From Bacillota bacterium (GTDB lineage Bacteria > Bacillota > Desulfotomaculia > Desulfotomaculales > VENG01), in the NCBI GenBank assembly GCA_009711705.1, contig VENG01000001.1, forward strand, positions 62,001-126,000: a stretch of 64,000 bases of DNA. The letters are read 5' to 3'. Position 1 is the first letter of the stretch. Each line of letters opens with the position of its first letter. The notes below the pieces were generated by a model. The model was not told the origin of the DNA. It was given only the letters and a program-made list of their open reading frames with translations, and ran no database searches. Positions 40,626 through 50,427 of this stretch are shown piece by piece. The translations under genes and the position numbers were made by a program.

Positions 40626-43211
40626 TTGCAGTATACTCCAATGATTCAACAGTACATACAAATAAAGGAAAAGTATCAGGACAGTATTCTTTTTTTTCGT
40701 TTGGGCGATTTTTATGAAATGTTTTTTCAAGATGCTCAACTAGCTTCCCGTGCACTGGAGATAACTCTTACGGCCAGAGATGGGGGGAAGGGGCAGAAAA
40801 TACCTATGTGCGGGGTCCCATATCACGCTGCCGAAACGTATATCGCCCGTCTAATAGAGAGGAACTATAAAATAGCCGTTTGTGAACAGGTAGAGGAGCC
40901 CGGTGAATCTCGTGGTATAGTGCGTCGTGAAGTAACCAGAGTTATAACGCCGGGGACAGTTTTAGAAGGAAACATCCTAGACGACAAGTCACACAATTAT
41001 TTGGCGTGCGTAGTGGAGTACAGCAGGTGCTTTGGGCTTGCATACGCTGATATCACAACAGGACATTTTATGGCTACTCAGTTTTCTGGAATAAGGGGTA
41101 GGGAATTACTATGCGATGAACTAATTAGAATCCAACCGGCAGAGGTATTAGCGGCCAACGATGAGATTGTGAAGGATCTTGGTGATGCTAAATTTATGCT
41201 ATCAAATTTAGATGCTCACCAAACTGAATTTGTACGGGCAAAAAAGCTTTTAGAGCAACAATACGGGTTTAATTGGAAAAGCACTGGGTTAGAAAATTAC
41301 CCGGCAGCAGTGTGTGCTACCGGAGGACTCTTAGTATATTTATATAAAACGCAGCATCAAAAGCTTGACCAGTTGGGAATGGTGGGGGTGTACTCCACAG
41401 GAGAGTTTATGGTGCTTGACAGCGCTACCCGACGCAATTTGGAGTTAACCGTTTCTTTAGCGGATGGTGGCAGGCGGGGTACCTTGTTATCTGTTTTAGA
41501 CTTTACCCGTACTGCTATGGGCGGCCGGATGTTGCGTAATTGGCTAGAGCAGCCACTTATGGACATGCAAGAAATCACACGGCGGCACAATGCAGTGCAA
41601 AGGTTAACAGAGGATGTTTTTTTGCGTGATTCGGTCTATAATTTGCTTGATCCTATTTTTGACTTGGAGAGATTGGGCAGCAAAGTAGCGGGTGGTACTG
41701 CTAATGCCCGGGACTTGTTATCTTTGAAACATTCATTACAAATTCTTCCCGAATTGAAAAATGTTTTAGTAAGTTCAGGTACGGAACTATTAGAGTCCAT
41801 AGCCCACTCTATTAACAGTTTGGATGAAATACTTGAATTGCTGGAGAAGTCGATTAAAGATGAGCCTCCTGTATCGGTGAGGGAAGCAGGGATTATTAAG
41901 CCCGGTTTTAGTGATCAAGTTGATCACCTGCGCAGAGCCAGTTCGGATGGTAAAACATGGTTGACCGAATTAGAGGTAAAGGAAAGAAAAAGAACAGGAA
42001 TTAAATCTTTGAAAGTTAAGTTTAACAAAGTCTTTGGATATTACATAGAAGTTACACGGGCCAATCTTGATCAAGTGCCGGATGACTACATGCGAAAGCA
42101 AACCCTGGTTAATGCCGAAAGGTTTGTTACCACTGAGCTAAAAGAATATGAGGAACTTATTTTAGGCGCAGAAGATCGCCTGGTTCAATTGGAATACCGG
42201 CTTTTTTGTGAAGTGCGGGATCAAGTGGCGAATTATATAAATAAGCTGCGGTGTACCGCGGAATCTGTGGCCAATGTTGATGCGCTTTTATCCCTGGCTG
42301 AAGCCGCCATTAGAAATAATTACGTACGCCCGGCTTTAACTGATTTCAAACAATTAGACATTACTGAGGGGCGGCATCCTGTAGTTGAATCTATGCTTGA
42401 TGCCGGGGAATTTGTCCCCAATGATACTAATATTCGTGAACAGAGTTTTATTTCGATTATTACCGGGCCTAATATGGCAGGTAAGAGTACATATATGCGG
42501 CAGGTTGCCTTAATAGTTCTTATGGCTCAAGTCGGCAGCTTCATCCCTGCCCAAGATGCTACAATTGGAATTACCGATCGTATTTTTACCCGTGTAGGTG
42601 CCGCTGACGATCTTGCCGGGGGCAGAAGCACTTTCATGGTAGAAATGAGTGAATGTCGAAACATAATGGAGTATGGTACTGAACATAGTTTAATTATTAT
42701 GGATGAGGTGGGCCGGGGTACCAGTACTTATGACGGTATTAGCTTGGCCCGTGCCATGGTCGAGTTTATCCATGAACAAATAAAGGCCAGGACTTTATTT
42801 TCTACTCATTATCATGAGTTAACCGATTTAGACAGTTTGGCCTGTGTTGAAAATTATACGGTAACAGTAAAAGATCAAGGAGAAGAGATAGTTTTTTTGC
42901 GCAAGCTTGAACCAGGTAAGGCTGACCGTAGTTATGGTATTCAAGTTGCAAAGCTGGCCGGACTTCCCGACGAAATATTACAAAGAGCTCGGGAGGTTTT
43001 GACGGCATTAGAGGAGAATCAAAAAAATAAGCAAGAGATTGCAGTAACATCAGAAGAGCAAGAGGACAAAGTTTCCAGGGAAAAGGAATTTAACCGGTAT
43101 CTACATGTATTGCAAAAGTTAAAAACGGTTAATGTCATGCAAATGACGCCTTTGGAAGCACTAAATACCATTGCTAAGTGGCAGGAAATACTGATAGAGT
43201 TAGAAAAATGA
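40626..43211 (+). CDS. mutS: DNA mismatch repair protein MutS
   Basis: About 861 residues. Start placed at TTG 40626, five nt after GGGTGA, which gives the usual short lead into YTPMIQQYIQIKE; GTG 40617 is the alternative. The mismatch-binding Phe-x-Glu is in FFRLGDFYEMFFQ. The ATPase carries GPNMAGKSTYMRQVA, IIMDEVGRGTSTYDG and FSTHYHELTDL. MutS detects mispairs and recruits MutL, encoded 3 kb downstream. The intervening two genes are unrelated to repair. Confidence 0.96.
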   Translation: MQYTPMIQQYIQIKEKYQDSILFFRLGDFYEMFFQDAQLASRALEITLTARDGGKGQKIPMCGVPYHAAETYIARLIERNYKIAVCEQVEEPGESRGIVRREVTRVITPGTVLEGNILDDKSHNYLACVVEYSRCFGLAYADITTGHFMATQFSGIRGRELLCDELIRIQPAEVLAANDEIVKDLGDAKFMLSNLDAHQTEFVRAKKLLEQQYGFNWKSTGLENYPAAVCATGGLLVYLYKTQHQKLDQLGMVGVYSTGEFMVLDSATRRNLELTVSLADGGRRGTLLSVLDFTRTAMGGRMLRNWLEQPLMDMQEITRRHNAVQRLTEDVFLRDSVYNLLDPIFDLERLGSKVAGGTANARDLLSLKHSLQILPELKNVLVSSGTELLESIAHSINSLDEILELLEKSIKDEPPVSVREAGIIKPGFSDQVDHLRRASSDGKTWLTELEVKERKRTGIKSLKVKFNKVFGYYIEVTRANLDQVPDDYMRKQTLVNAERFVTTELKEYEELILGAEDRLVQLEYRLFCEVRDQVANYINKLRCTAESVANVDALLSLAEAAIRNNYVRPALTDFKQLDITEGRHPVVESMLDAGEFVPNDTNIREQSFISIITGPNMAGKSTYMRQVALIVLMAQVGSFIPAQDATIGITDRIFTRVGAADDLAGGRSTFMVEMSECRNIMEYGTEHSLIIMDEVGRGTSTYDGISLARAMVEFIHEQIKARTLFSTHYHELTDLDSLACVENYTVTVKDQGEEIVFLRKLEPGKADRSYGIQVAKLAGLPDEILQRAREVLTALEENQKNKQEIAVTSEEQEDKVSREKEFNRYLHVLQKLKTVNVMQMTPLEALNTIAKWQEILIELEK

Positions 43212-43301
43212 GTTCATAAAGTAAAGGACATATGTTTCTTAAGGTTCTATTTTCTAAGGTCATTCGCTTATTTGCTGTGATTGGGGCTGGGGGTGGATTT
43301 G

Positions 43302-44984
43302 TTGTTCATAGGTATTGATGTGGGTGGAACATTCACCGATGCTGTATTACTGGACAGAGGGTGTGTTCGTGCCAGTGCTAAAGTGCAGACTAAAGAGGAT
43401 CTACTGTCCTCTTTATTAGAAGCACTGGATAAAGCAATGAAAGGTGTTTCTGGCGATCTGGTGGAACGTGTTGTTTTAAGCACCACCATGATTACAAATC
43501 TGATCGTTGAAAAAAAATATGATCCAGTGGGACTGATACTAATTCCCGGGCCCGGTTTGAGTCATCAACATTACCAGTTTAATACTGGCACCTATATTAT
43601 TCCCGGAGCCATGGATTACCGGGGGCGGGAGATTATTCCCTTAAGGCGCCAAGAGATGGAAAATGCAATCATGGACTTAGCAGATGACGGGTATAAAAAT
43701 GTAGCTGTGGTAGGAAAATTTTCTTCCAGGAACAACCGTCACGAAAAGGAAGTTGCTGCCAGACTGCGCTGGAATTACCCGGACTGTCAGGTTGAAATGG
43801 GGCATCAGGTTGCAGGCCAGCTTAATTTCCCGCGCCGGGTAGTATCGACTATGTTAACGTGTGCCACCAGGGAAAAGTATGAGTATTTTGTCGACTCGGT
43901 AATCACAGCTCTTTCCAAGCGCGGAATTGATGCCCCGGTATTTATACTTAAAGCTGATGGAGGTACATTACCTTTACCGTGTTCGACACGGGTGCCCATA
44001 GAAACCATATTTAGCGGTCCGGCGGCAAGTACATTGGGTGTTCAAGCACTTACACCACCAGGTGAAACTTCGGTGGTGGTTGATATCGGCGGTACCACCA
44101 CTGATTTAGCATTAATTTTAAGTGGATCTCCTTTGCTGGCATCTAAGGGGGCAGCCATTGATGATTATCTCACCCATGTACGCGCGTTAGCGGTTAAATC
44201 CGTACCGGTAGGTGGAGACAGCATTGTGGAAAGGGTCGGTAAAGAGATAATTATTTATTCTGAAAGATTGGGTCCTCCTTATTGCCAGGGTGGGCCGATG
44301 CCAACACCGACTGATGCTTTGAGGGTATTGGGTTTAACCAGGCTTGGCGATGAGGACAGGGCACGTGAAGCCATGGATAGTTTAGGTGCGCCTCTGGGTA
44401 TGAGTCCCGGTGAGGCGGCTAATAAAGTTTGTAACTTAGTCATAGATACTATATCAGCAGAAATACAGCTCATGTTTACCCAATGGGAACAAGAGCCGGC
44501 TTACAGGGTGTGGGAAGTGCTCGAAAAACGAAAAGAAAGACCAAGTACAGTTGTCGGTGTCGGCGGTGGGGCAGCGGGTTTTATATCTCAAATTGCAGCC
44601 ACGCTGGGTGCATACCCGGTGATCCCTCCTTATGCTCCCGTAGCTAATGCTATTGGAGCGGCTGTAGCCTTACCTACTTTGGAGGTTACTTTAAGGGTTG
44701 ATACTGAACAAGGTTATTATTCTATTGAAGAAGAGGGATTTCAGGAGGCACTGGATGATGCAAATTTCACTGAACAACAAGCCTTGGATTTGGCCTCTAA
44801 ATGGTTAGGTAAGCGTGCTGATAAATATGGCTTAAATCAACGCATCGAAGATGTAGAAATAATTCGCCGTGAAGTTTTTAACATGGTCAGGAATTGGGTG
44901 ACCACAGGTAAGATTTATGATATTCACGTGCAAACGCCCAGAGGAATTCTTGGTCATATCGGGGCAGGGGGGGAAATAAAGTAA
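43302..44984 (+). CDS. Hydantoinase/oxoprolinase-family protein
   Basis: About 560 residues. The start is uncertain between GTG 43293, TTG 43299 and TTG 43302 after GGGGGTGG; the last gives the usual LFIGIDVGGTFTDAVLLD start. ASKHA-type motifs continue with SVVVDIGGTTTDLALI and VGVGGGAAGFISQIAA. Family members open 5-oxoproline or hydantoin rings, or form the acetone carboxylase and related subunits. Substrate not predictable. The stop overlaps the next ATG by one base, so the next gene is coupled. Confidence 0.85.
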   Translation: MFIGIDVGGTFTDAVLLDRGCVRASAKVQTKEDLLSSLLEALDKAMKGVSGDLVERVVLSTTMITNLIVEKKYDPVGLILIPGPGLSHQHYQFNTGTYIIPGAMDYRGREIIPLRRQEMENAIMDLADDGYKNVAVVGKFSSRNNRHEKEVAARLRWNYPDCQVEMGHQVAGQLNFPRRVVSTMLTCATREKYEYFVDSVITALSKRGIDAPVFILKADGGTLPLPCSTRVPIETIFSGPAASTLGVQALTPPGETSVVVDIGGTTTDLALILSGSPLLASKGAAIDDYLTHVRALAVKSVPVGGDSIVERVGKEIIIYSERLGPPYCQGGPMPTPTDALRVLGLTRLGDEDRAREAMDSLGAPLGMSPGEAANKVCNLVIDTISAEIQLMFTQWEQEPAYRVWEVLEKRKERPSTVVGVGGGAAGFISQIAATLGAYPVIPPYAPVANAIGAAVALPTLEVTLRVDTEQGYYSIEEEGFQEALDDANFTEQQALDLASKWLGKRADKYGLNQRIEDVEIIRREVFNMVRNWVTTGKIYDIHVQTPRGILGHIGAGGEIK

Positions 44985-46339
44985 TGGAAAAAAAGACCGG
45001 TTTAATATTTTTCCCGGCTTTCGACTGGGCCATTTCACCTACCCACCCGGAGCGGGAAGAGAGGCTTTTATATACCCGGGACCAAATTTTCGAAGAAGGG
45101 GTTATGGATCTCCCTCAGATAAGAGAGTACGCTCCGCGACTGGCTTCTTTGCACGATATAGCCAGAGTACATTTTTGTGTGCCCAGGGTGCAAAGCCAGG
45201 TTACAGAGGCTCATCTGATCGCTGCCGGGTCAGCTTTGCAGCTGGGTGACGCAGTAGTCTCCGGTGAAATAAAAAATGGCTTCGCCATGGTTCGTCCGCC
45301 GGGTCATCATGCCATGCGGACCGTACATGGGAATCGTGGGTTTTGTAATATTAATAACGAAGCCGTCTTAGTTGATTACTTGCGAAGAAGACATGGGCTA
45401 AAAAGGATTGCCATTATTGATTCGGATGTTCACCATGGCGACGGTACCCAAGATATTTTCTATCATGATCCTGATGTTTTATTTATTTCTTTCCATCAGG
45501 ATGGTAGAACGATATTCCCTGGAACCGGTTTTTCTCATGAGCTAGGTGGACCGCAAGCTTACGGTACCACTCTTAACGTACCCATGCCTCCCGGTATTGG
45601 AGATGAGACTTTAGAGTATATAGTAGATAATCTTATTGTTCCGGTTATTAAGGATTTTAATCCTGATTTTATTATCAACTCCGCGGGTCAAGATAATCAT
45701 TATTCTGATCCCTTAGGCAGTATGCGTTTTACAGCCAGAGGATATGCGGATTTTACACGTAAGCTTAATCCTGATATGGCGGTGTTGGAAGGTGGCTATG
45801 CCATTGAAACCGCTCTTCCTTATCTAAACTTGGCTATTATTCTAGCTTTAGCACGCTTGGATTATTCCTATGTTTTAGAGCCTGATTACTGGCCGGGCAG
45901 GTTTACCGAAAATGCGGAAAGGGCCTCTAAAGTACACAGAACGGTTGATTATTTGCGTGACGTGTGGGAAAAACGAAATAGTGCGGATATTGATAATATT
46001 TTTGGTAAAGGTAATTTTTACCAGCGCAAAAAGTTTATTTACTACGATACGGATTATATAGAAGAAGAACAAATAGAGAAAGTCAAGAAATGTTCAAATT
46101 GCACTGGTTACCTCCTTGTTGAGTCCAGGGGTGAGCGGGGTTACCGGGCTCCTGTGCGTATTTTTGCCGTTACTGTTCCTTTTTCCGCGTGCGAGGCGTG
46201 CCAGCAAGAAGCATATGATGCGTACCACCAAGCTAAGAAGAAAGAGCAATATGATTATGTATACATGCAGGATAAATCTCTGGACACTTGCCTAAATTAC
46301 GAGCGAGACAAAAATCACGAGTGGAGTACTGAAGGATAG
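44984..46339 (+). CDS. Histone-deacetylase-superfamily protein with cysteine-rich extension
   Basis: 451 residues. It has the HDAC/AcuC core with MVRPPGHHAMR (tandem His), NINNEAVL, IIDSDVHHGDGTQDIFY (zinc ligands Asp and His) and SAGQDNHYSDP (zinc Asp). Residues from about 330 form an extension with two CxxC pairs, KKCSNCTGYLLV and SACEACQQEAY, which the usual 310-370-residue enzymes lack. It hydrolyses an acyl-amide bond, either acetyl-lysine or a small acylpolyamine. It is coupled to the hydantoinase-like gene, hinting at a joint amide-degrading role (inference). Confidence 0.85.
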   Translation: MEKKTGLIFFPAFDWAISPTHPEREERLLYTRDQIFEEGVMDLPQIREYAPRLASLHDIARVHFCVPRVQSQVTEAHLIAAGSALQLGDAVVSGEIKNGFAMVRPPGHHAMRTVHGNRGFCNINNEAVLVDYLRRRHGLKRIAIIDSDVHHGDGTQDIFYHDPDVLFISFHQDGRTIFPGTGFSHELGGPQAYGTTLNVPMPPGIGDETLEYIVDNLIVPVIKDFNPDFIINSAGQDNHYSDPLGSMRFTARGYADFTRKLNPDMAVLEGGYAIETALPYLNLAIILALARLDYSYVLEPDYWPGRFTENAERASKVHRTVDYLRDVWEKRNSADIDNIFGKGNFYQRKKFIYYDTDYIEEEQIEKVKKCSNCTGYLLVESRGERGYRAPVRIFAVTVPFSACEACQQEAYDAYHQAKKKEQYDYVYMQDKSLDTCLNYERDKNHEWSTEG

Positions 46340-46352
46340 GAATGAGCCGCCA

Positions 46353-48245
46353 ATGAATAAAATAATTCTTTTAGACGAGTTAACAGCAGGCCAAATTGCT
46401 GCCGGGGAAGTGGTCGAAAGACCGGTGTCAGTGGTCAAGGAACTGGTTGAAAATTCCTTGGACGCCGGAGCAGACCAGATTACCATAGAGATAATCGAGG
46501 GCGGTAATTCCGGTATAACTGTATATGATAACGGTCATGGTATAAGCCAGGAAGAAGTAAGCCTGGCTTTTTACCGTCATGCTACCAGTAAAATAACAAG
46601 TGTAAATGATCTGTACAGTTTATCCACGCTTGGTTTTAGGGGTGAAGCTCTATCCAGTATTGCTGCTGTATCTAGGGTGGTATTAAAAACAAAGCCACCA
46701 AGTGAAAAGGTAGGTCAAAGAATAGAAGTAAAAGGTAGCGAAGTCATTTCATTACAGGCAGTTGGATGTTCTTCAGGAACGTCTGTAAAGGTAAGTGACT
46801 TATTTTATAATACACCTGCAAGGCGTAAACACTTGAAATCCAAGGGGACAGAAGCCGGATTGGTCACCGGCATGGTGCAGAATATTGCCCTTCTTCGCCC
46901 TGAAATCCGTTTTTTATTTAAACATAACGACAAAACGGTCTTTCATACACCCGGCTCAGGCCGGCTAATTGATAGTATCTCTGCCATTTACGGTGTAAAG
47001 ACAGCCCGGGAAATGGTAGAGGTGAATGCCACTAAAGGCAGTATTACTTTGGCCGGTATGATTAGCAAACCCTCTATAAACCGCGCAACGCGGCAGTACA
47101 TTTCAGTTGCTGTAAATGGGCGTTATGTAAGAAATCAATTGATAAATCAAGCCATAGATGAAGCATATGGTGGATTGGTTCTTACCGGGCGACATCCCAT
47201 GGCGGTTTTGAAGCTTTCCTTGGGCCAGGGGCAGGTGGATGCAAATATTCACCCGGCGAAGATGGAAGTGAGATTTGACAGGGAAACAGAAGTAATTTCT
47301 TTTATTAAAGAAGTAATTCGAAATCAATTAAAAAAAGAAATCTTGATTCCTACCTATGAGCAGCGTGGGGCAGCAAAAAGGCAACACGAGCAATGGAATG
47401 AATCAAAGTCCGGGACAGTATGGACTGAAAAATATATGGACGGCGTTTTGCCTGTACAAAAGCACTTTGAATCAAAGAATAAACAGCAGAATGAGAATAT
47501 TTTATCCGAATTCAATGTTAAGACGCCAGCTAAAAAACTGCAGAGTGATGTATTTAGAGATTCAATTAATGATAATAGTAAAACTAATACAAGAGAGGCA
47601 TCAGCAAGTCCTTATGACATTAATGCAAGAATTGGTAATGCAAAAGTCCAAAACAGTGAGCCCCAAACAGGTTTTCCTTTTTTGCACGTAATTGGGCAAC
47701 TAGCACCTACTTATATAATTGCTGCCGATCCTGACGGGCTATATATACTGGACCAACACGCGGCACACGAAAGAATTATTTTCGAAAACTTATTGGCCAT
47801 GATGGACAGTGAACAAAAGGAAACCCAAATGCTTTTGACCCCGGTTTCCTTGGAGTTAGATTATAAATCACGGGTTCTCTTACAGGAAAACTTGTGGGAC
47901 ATCAGAAACTTGGGCTTTGAAGTGGAAGAGTTTGGTGCTGATACATATGTGTTGCGAGGTGTGCCTGCTCACCTTTCCACATTTAAAGGGGAGCATGATC
48001 TTACAGACCTTTTAGAGGAAATTTCAGATCTAAAAAAAGATAAGGATTTTTATCTGGCTTTTACAATTAGGTTAGCATGCCGAACTGCAATTAAGTCAGG
48101 TGAAGTACTGTCCTTAAGTGCCATGGATGCACTGGTGCAGCAACTTTCATGCACTAATGAACCGTACACTTGTCCACACGGCAGACCAACCTTGGTTAAA
48201 TTAACACAACAAGAACTAACTCAAATGTTTAAGCGCACAAATTAG
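46353..48245 (+). CDS. mutL: DNA mismatch repair protein MutL
   Basis: 630 residues, ATG after AGGAATGAGCCGCCA. The GHKL ATPase carries ELVENSLDAGADQI, DNGHGI, GFRGEALSSI and the later NGRYVRNQLI. A linker of about 100 polar residues follows. The C-terminal dimer domain has the endonuclease motif DQHAAHERIIFE (DQHAxxE type) and a final CPHGRPT, as in nicking MutL proteins of bacteria without MutH. It nicks the new strand after MutS recognition. Confidence 0.96.
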   Translation: MNKIILLDELTAGQIAAGEVVERPVSVVKELVENSLDAGADQITIEIIEGGNSGITVYDNGHGISQEEVSLAFYRHATSKITSVNDLYSLSTLGFRGEALSSIAAVSRVVLKTKPPSEKVGQRIEVKGSEVISLQAVGCSSGTSVKVSDLFYNTPARRKHLKSKGTEAGLVTGMVQNIALLRPEIRFLFKHNDKTVFHTPGSGRLIDSISAIYGVKTAREMVEVNATKGSITLAGMISKPSINRATRQYISVAVNGRYVRNQLINQAIDEAYGGLVLTGRHPMAVLKLSLGQGQVDANIHPAKMEVRFDRETEVISFIKEVIRNQLKKEILIPTYEQRGAAKRQHEQWNESKSGTVWTEKYMDGVLPVQKHFESKNKQQNENILSEFNVKTPAKKLQSDVFRDSINDNSKTNTREASASPYDINARIGNAKVQNSEPQTGFPFLHVIGQLAPTYIIAADPDGLYILDQHAAHERIIFENLLAMMDSEQKETQMLLTPVSLELDYKSRVLLQENLWDIRNLGFEVEEFGADTYVLRGVPAHLSTFKGEHDLTDLLEEISDLKKDKDFYLAFTIRLACRTAIKSGEVLSLSAMDALVQQLSCTNEPYTCPHGRPTLVKLTQQELTQMFKRTN

Positions 48246-48266
48246 TCCTGGGAGGGGTAATATGTT

Positions 48267-49100
48267 ATGGGGAACCGCTGTGCGGTTTCGCCTTTGTCTT
48301 GTTTGGTTACAACTTCATACAGACCTGATGTCAGGGTCCAAGGTCAAGCTACGCAAGTGGCTAGAAAATTAAAACTGCCATTTGTAGACAGGGACAAACA
48401 ATCTTTGGAGCAAATGTATTCCCGGTATATGGTTGCAGGGATTGTTGTAGTGTCAAAGATAAAAACCTCTTACCACTGTCCCCATGGGGAGTTTTTCTTT
48501 CATCCGGATAAAAGTGCAATGCGTATAAAAGAAATAAGAGCTGGGAAAACTGACCAAATGATTAAAGCAATGGACCTTTATCCAGGTTATTCCATCGTGG
48601 ATTGTACGCTAGGGCTTGCAACTGACGCTATAGTGGCTAGTTATGTAAGTGGAATAGCTGGAAAGGTGGTGGGGATAGAATCCTCCCCCATTATTTCCAC
48701 ATTGGTTGAAATGGGCCTTAAAAGCTATGAGCAACAGGGAAAAAAGAAAGTTGTTGAGGCTATGCGCAGGGTCAGAGTATTGAATGCTGAACACGGCCAA
48801 TACCTGACCCATTTGGCGCCTAATTCGTTCGATGTGGTTTATTTTGATCCCATGTTCCGCAAGGCTAAATTGGGTGCTCGCTGTCCTGTTGACCGCCTAA
48901 GGCCCTTGGCTGACCACAGCCCGCTGGAAAGGGTGAATATTGAATTGGCTTTACAGGTAGCACGGCGCCGGGTTGTTATGAAAGAAACCAGAACCAGTCA
49001 GGAATTTGATAGATTAGGTGTTGATTTTGTGGTTGGTGGTAAGCATTCTCCCATCCAATATGGTGTTTGGGTTGTAGGAAGTGAGGGACATATATGGTGA
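48267..49100 (+). CDS. RsmJ-like class I SAM-dependent methyltransferase
   Basis: 277 residues, ATG after GGAGGGGTAATATGTT. The Rossmann motif is SIVDCTLGLATDAIVASYVSG, and the acidic strand is VVGIESS. The catalytic region FDVVYFDPMF and the DRLRPLADHSPLE stretch resemble RsmJ, the 16S rRNA m2G1516 enzyme. An N-terminal 80-residue domain precedes it. The gene overlaps miaA by 7 nt. rRNA is the likely substrate by family resemblance only. Confidence 0.7.
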   Translation: MGNRCAVSPLSCLVTTSYRPDVRVQGQATQVARKLKLPFVDRDKQSLEQMYSRYMVAGIVVVSKIKTSYHCPHGEFFFHPDKSAMRIKEIRAGKTDQMIKAMDLYPGYSIVDCTLGLATDAIVASYVSGIAGKVVGIESSPIISTLVEMGLKSYEQQGKKKVVEAMRRVRVLNAEHGQYLTHLAPNSFDVVYFDPMFRKAKLGARCPVDRLRPLADHSPLERVNIELALQVARRRVVMKETRTSQEFDRLGVDFVVGGKHSPIQYGVWVVGSEGHIW

Positions 49101-50047
49101 GAGAACCAGCTCCTTTGCTTGTTGTTCTAGGCCCTACTGCTACCGGCAAGACAGAAGTAGCGGTTGAAGTTGCTTTACTCAGCGGTGGTGAGGTTGTTTC
49201 TGCGGATTCTATGCTTGTTTATAAATATATGGATGTCGGCACAGCCAAACCTACATCCAAAGAGCGCCAAGGGATTACACATCATCTTATAGATATTGTT
49301 GCACCGGACCAAGAATTTAGTGTAGCACATTATCAAAAAATGGCTCAAGATACCATTGCTGATATACGACGTAGGTCAAAATTACCTATACTGGCAGGAG
49401 GAACAGGTTTATATATCCAATCTGTTATTGACGGATATAAATTTGGAGAGGTTGGAATTGATTACGACTTAAGAGAAAAACTACACAATTATGCCCATTT
49501 GCATGGTAAAATGGCCTTACATGATTACCTCAAAAAAGTTGACCCCGATACTGCATCCCGGTTGCACCCTAACGATCAAAAAAGAATTACCAGAGCTCTG
49601 GAAATTTATGAAATAACGGGAAAACCTGCATCATCGTTGCATGCAGGCAAAAAGAAATTGTGGTATAAAGACCTCTTTGGGTTACACATGTCGCGTGATC
49701 AACTTTATGACCAGGTGAACAAAAGAGTGGATAAAATGCTTGCCCAAGGTCTTGTGCAAGAAGTTAGCAAGTTATTACAGGCCGGGTACGATACCGGTCT
49801 AGTATCCATGCAGGGGTTAGGATATAAAGAGATTGCAGCGTATTTAAAAGGCCAAATAGACTTGGAAAGAGCAGTGTATTTAATCAAAAGAGATACAAGA
49901 CGTTTTGCAAAGCGGCAATTAACTTGGTTTCGCCGTGACTCACGTATTAAGTGGATAAATGTAAAAGAATACGGAGGGGCTAGGGAAATAGCTTGCGAAA
50001 TTATCAGTCAGGCGGAAGGAGTTAGTAAAGGTGTGTCGAACCATTAA
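49094..50047 (+). CDS. miaA: tRNA dimethylallyltransferase
   Basis: 317 residues. P-loop [35 protein letters not shown], then HHLIDIV and [15 protein letters not shown]. It transfers a dimethylallyl group to A37 of tRNAs, making the substrate of MiaB. The start codon lies inside the end of the methyltransferase gene, and hfq follows 28 nt later, giving the common mutL-miaA-hfq order. Confidence 0.96.
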   Translation: MVREPAPLLVVLGPTATGKTEVAVEVALLSGGEVVSADSMLVYKYMDVGTAKPTSKERQGITHHLIDIVAPDQEFSVAHYQKMAQDTIADIRRRSKLPILAGGTGLYIQSVIDGYKFGEVGIDYDLREKLHNYAHLHGKMALHDYLKKVDPDTASRLHPNDQKRITRALEIYEITGKPASSLHAGKKKLWYKDLFGLHMSRDQLYDQVNKRVDKMLAQGLVQEVSKLLQAGYDTGLVSMQGLGYKEIAAYLKGQIDLERAVYLIKRDTRRFAKRQLTWFRRDSRIKWINVKEYGGAREIACEIISQAEGVSKGVSNH

Positions 50048-50075
50048 TGAAAAATATTCCAACGGAGGGACTATC

Positions 50076-50327
50076 ATGTCAAAGCCGCAAATTAATCTGC
50101 AGGATGCATTTTTGAATCAGGTGAGGAAAGAGAATGTTCCCGTAACCATTTATCTTGTTAACGGTTTCCAGCTAAGGGGTGTGGTGCGGGGATTTGATAA
50201 TTTTACGGTAATACTCGAAAGTGAAGGCAAACAAATGATGGTTTATAAACATGCTATTTCGACCATAAGTCCCCTGCGGGCGGTAAGCACTTCATTTTCG
50301 GAGGTTAAACCTAATAATAACCAATAA
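50076..50327 (+). CDS. hfq: RNA chaperone Hfq
   Basis: 83 residues, ATG after GGAGGGACTATC. The Sm1 motif is [20 protein letters not shown] with DNFTVILES, and the Sm2 motif is [10 protein letters not shown]. It forms a hexameric ring that binds small RNAs and A-rich tracts. The tail is short. A terminator follows 8 nt after the stop. Confidence 0.97.
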   Translation: MSKPQINLQDAFLNQVRKENVPVTIYLVNGFQLRGVVRGFDNFTVILESEGKQMMVYKHAISTISPLRAVSTSFSEVKPNNNQ

Positions 50328-50335
50328 AAGGAACA

Positions 50336-50365
50336 GGTCTCTCCATGGGAGAGGCCATCTTTTTT
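50336..50365 (+). terminator. Intrinsic terminator after hfq
   Basis: GGTCTCTCC (50336-50344) pairs with GGAGAGGCC (50348-50356), one G-U pair, then ATCTTTTTT. It ends the mutL-miaA-hfq transcript. Confidence 0.85.
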
Positions 50366-50427
50366 AGGTAAGTCTAAGGCCCACCGGACGTATAATTATA
50401 TATCAAGGTCCGGTGAGGTGAATCTAG

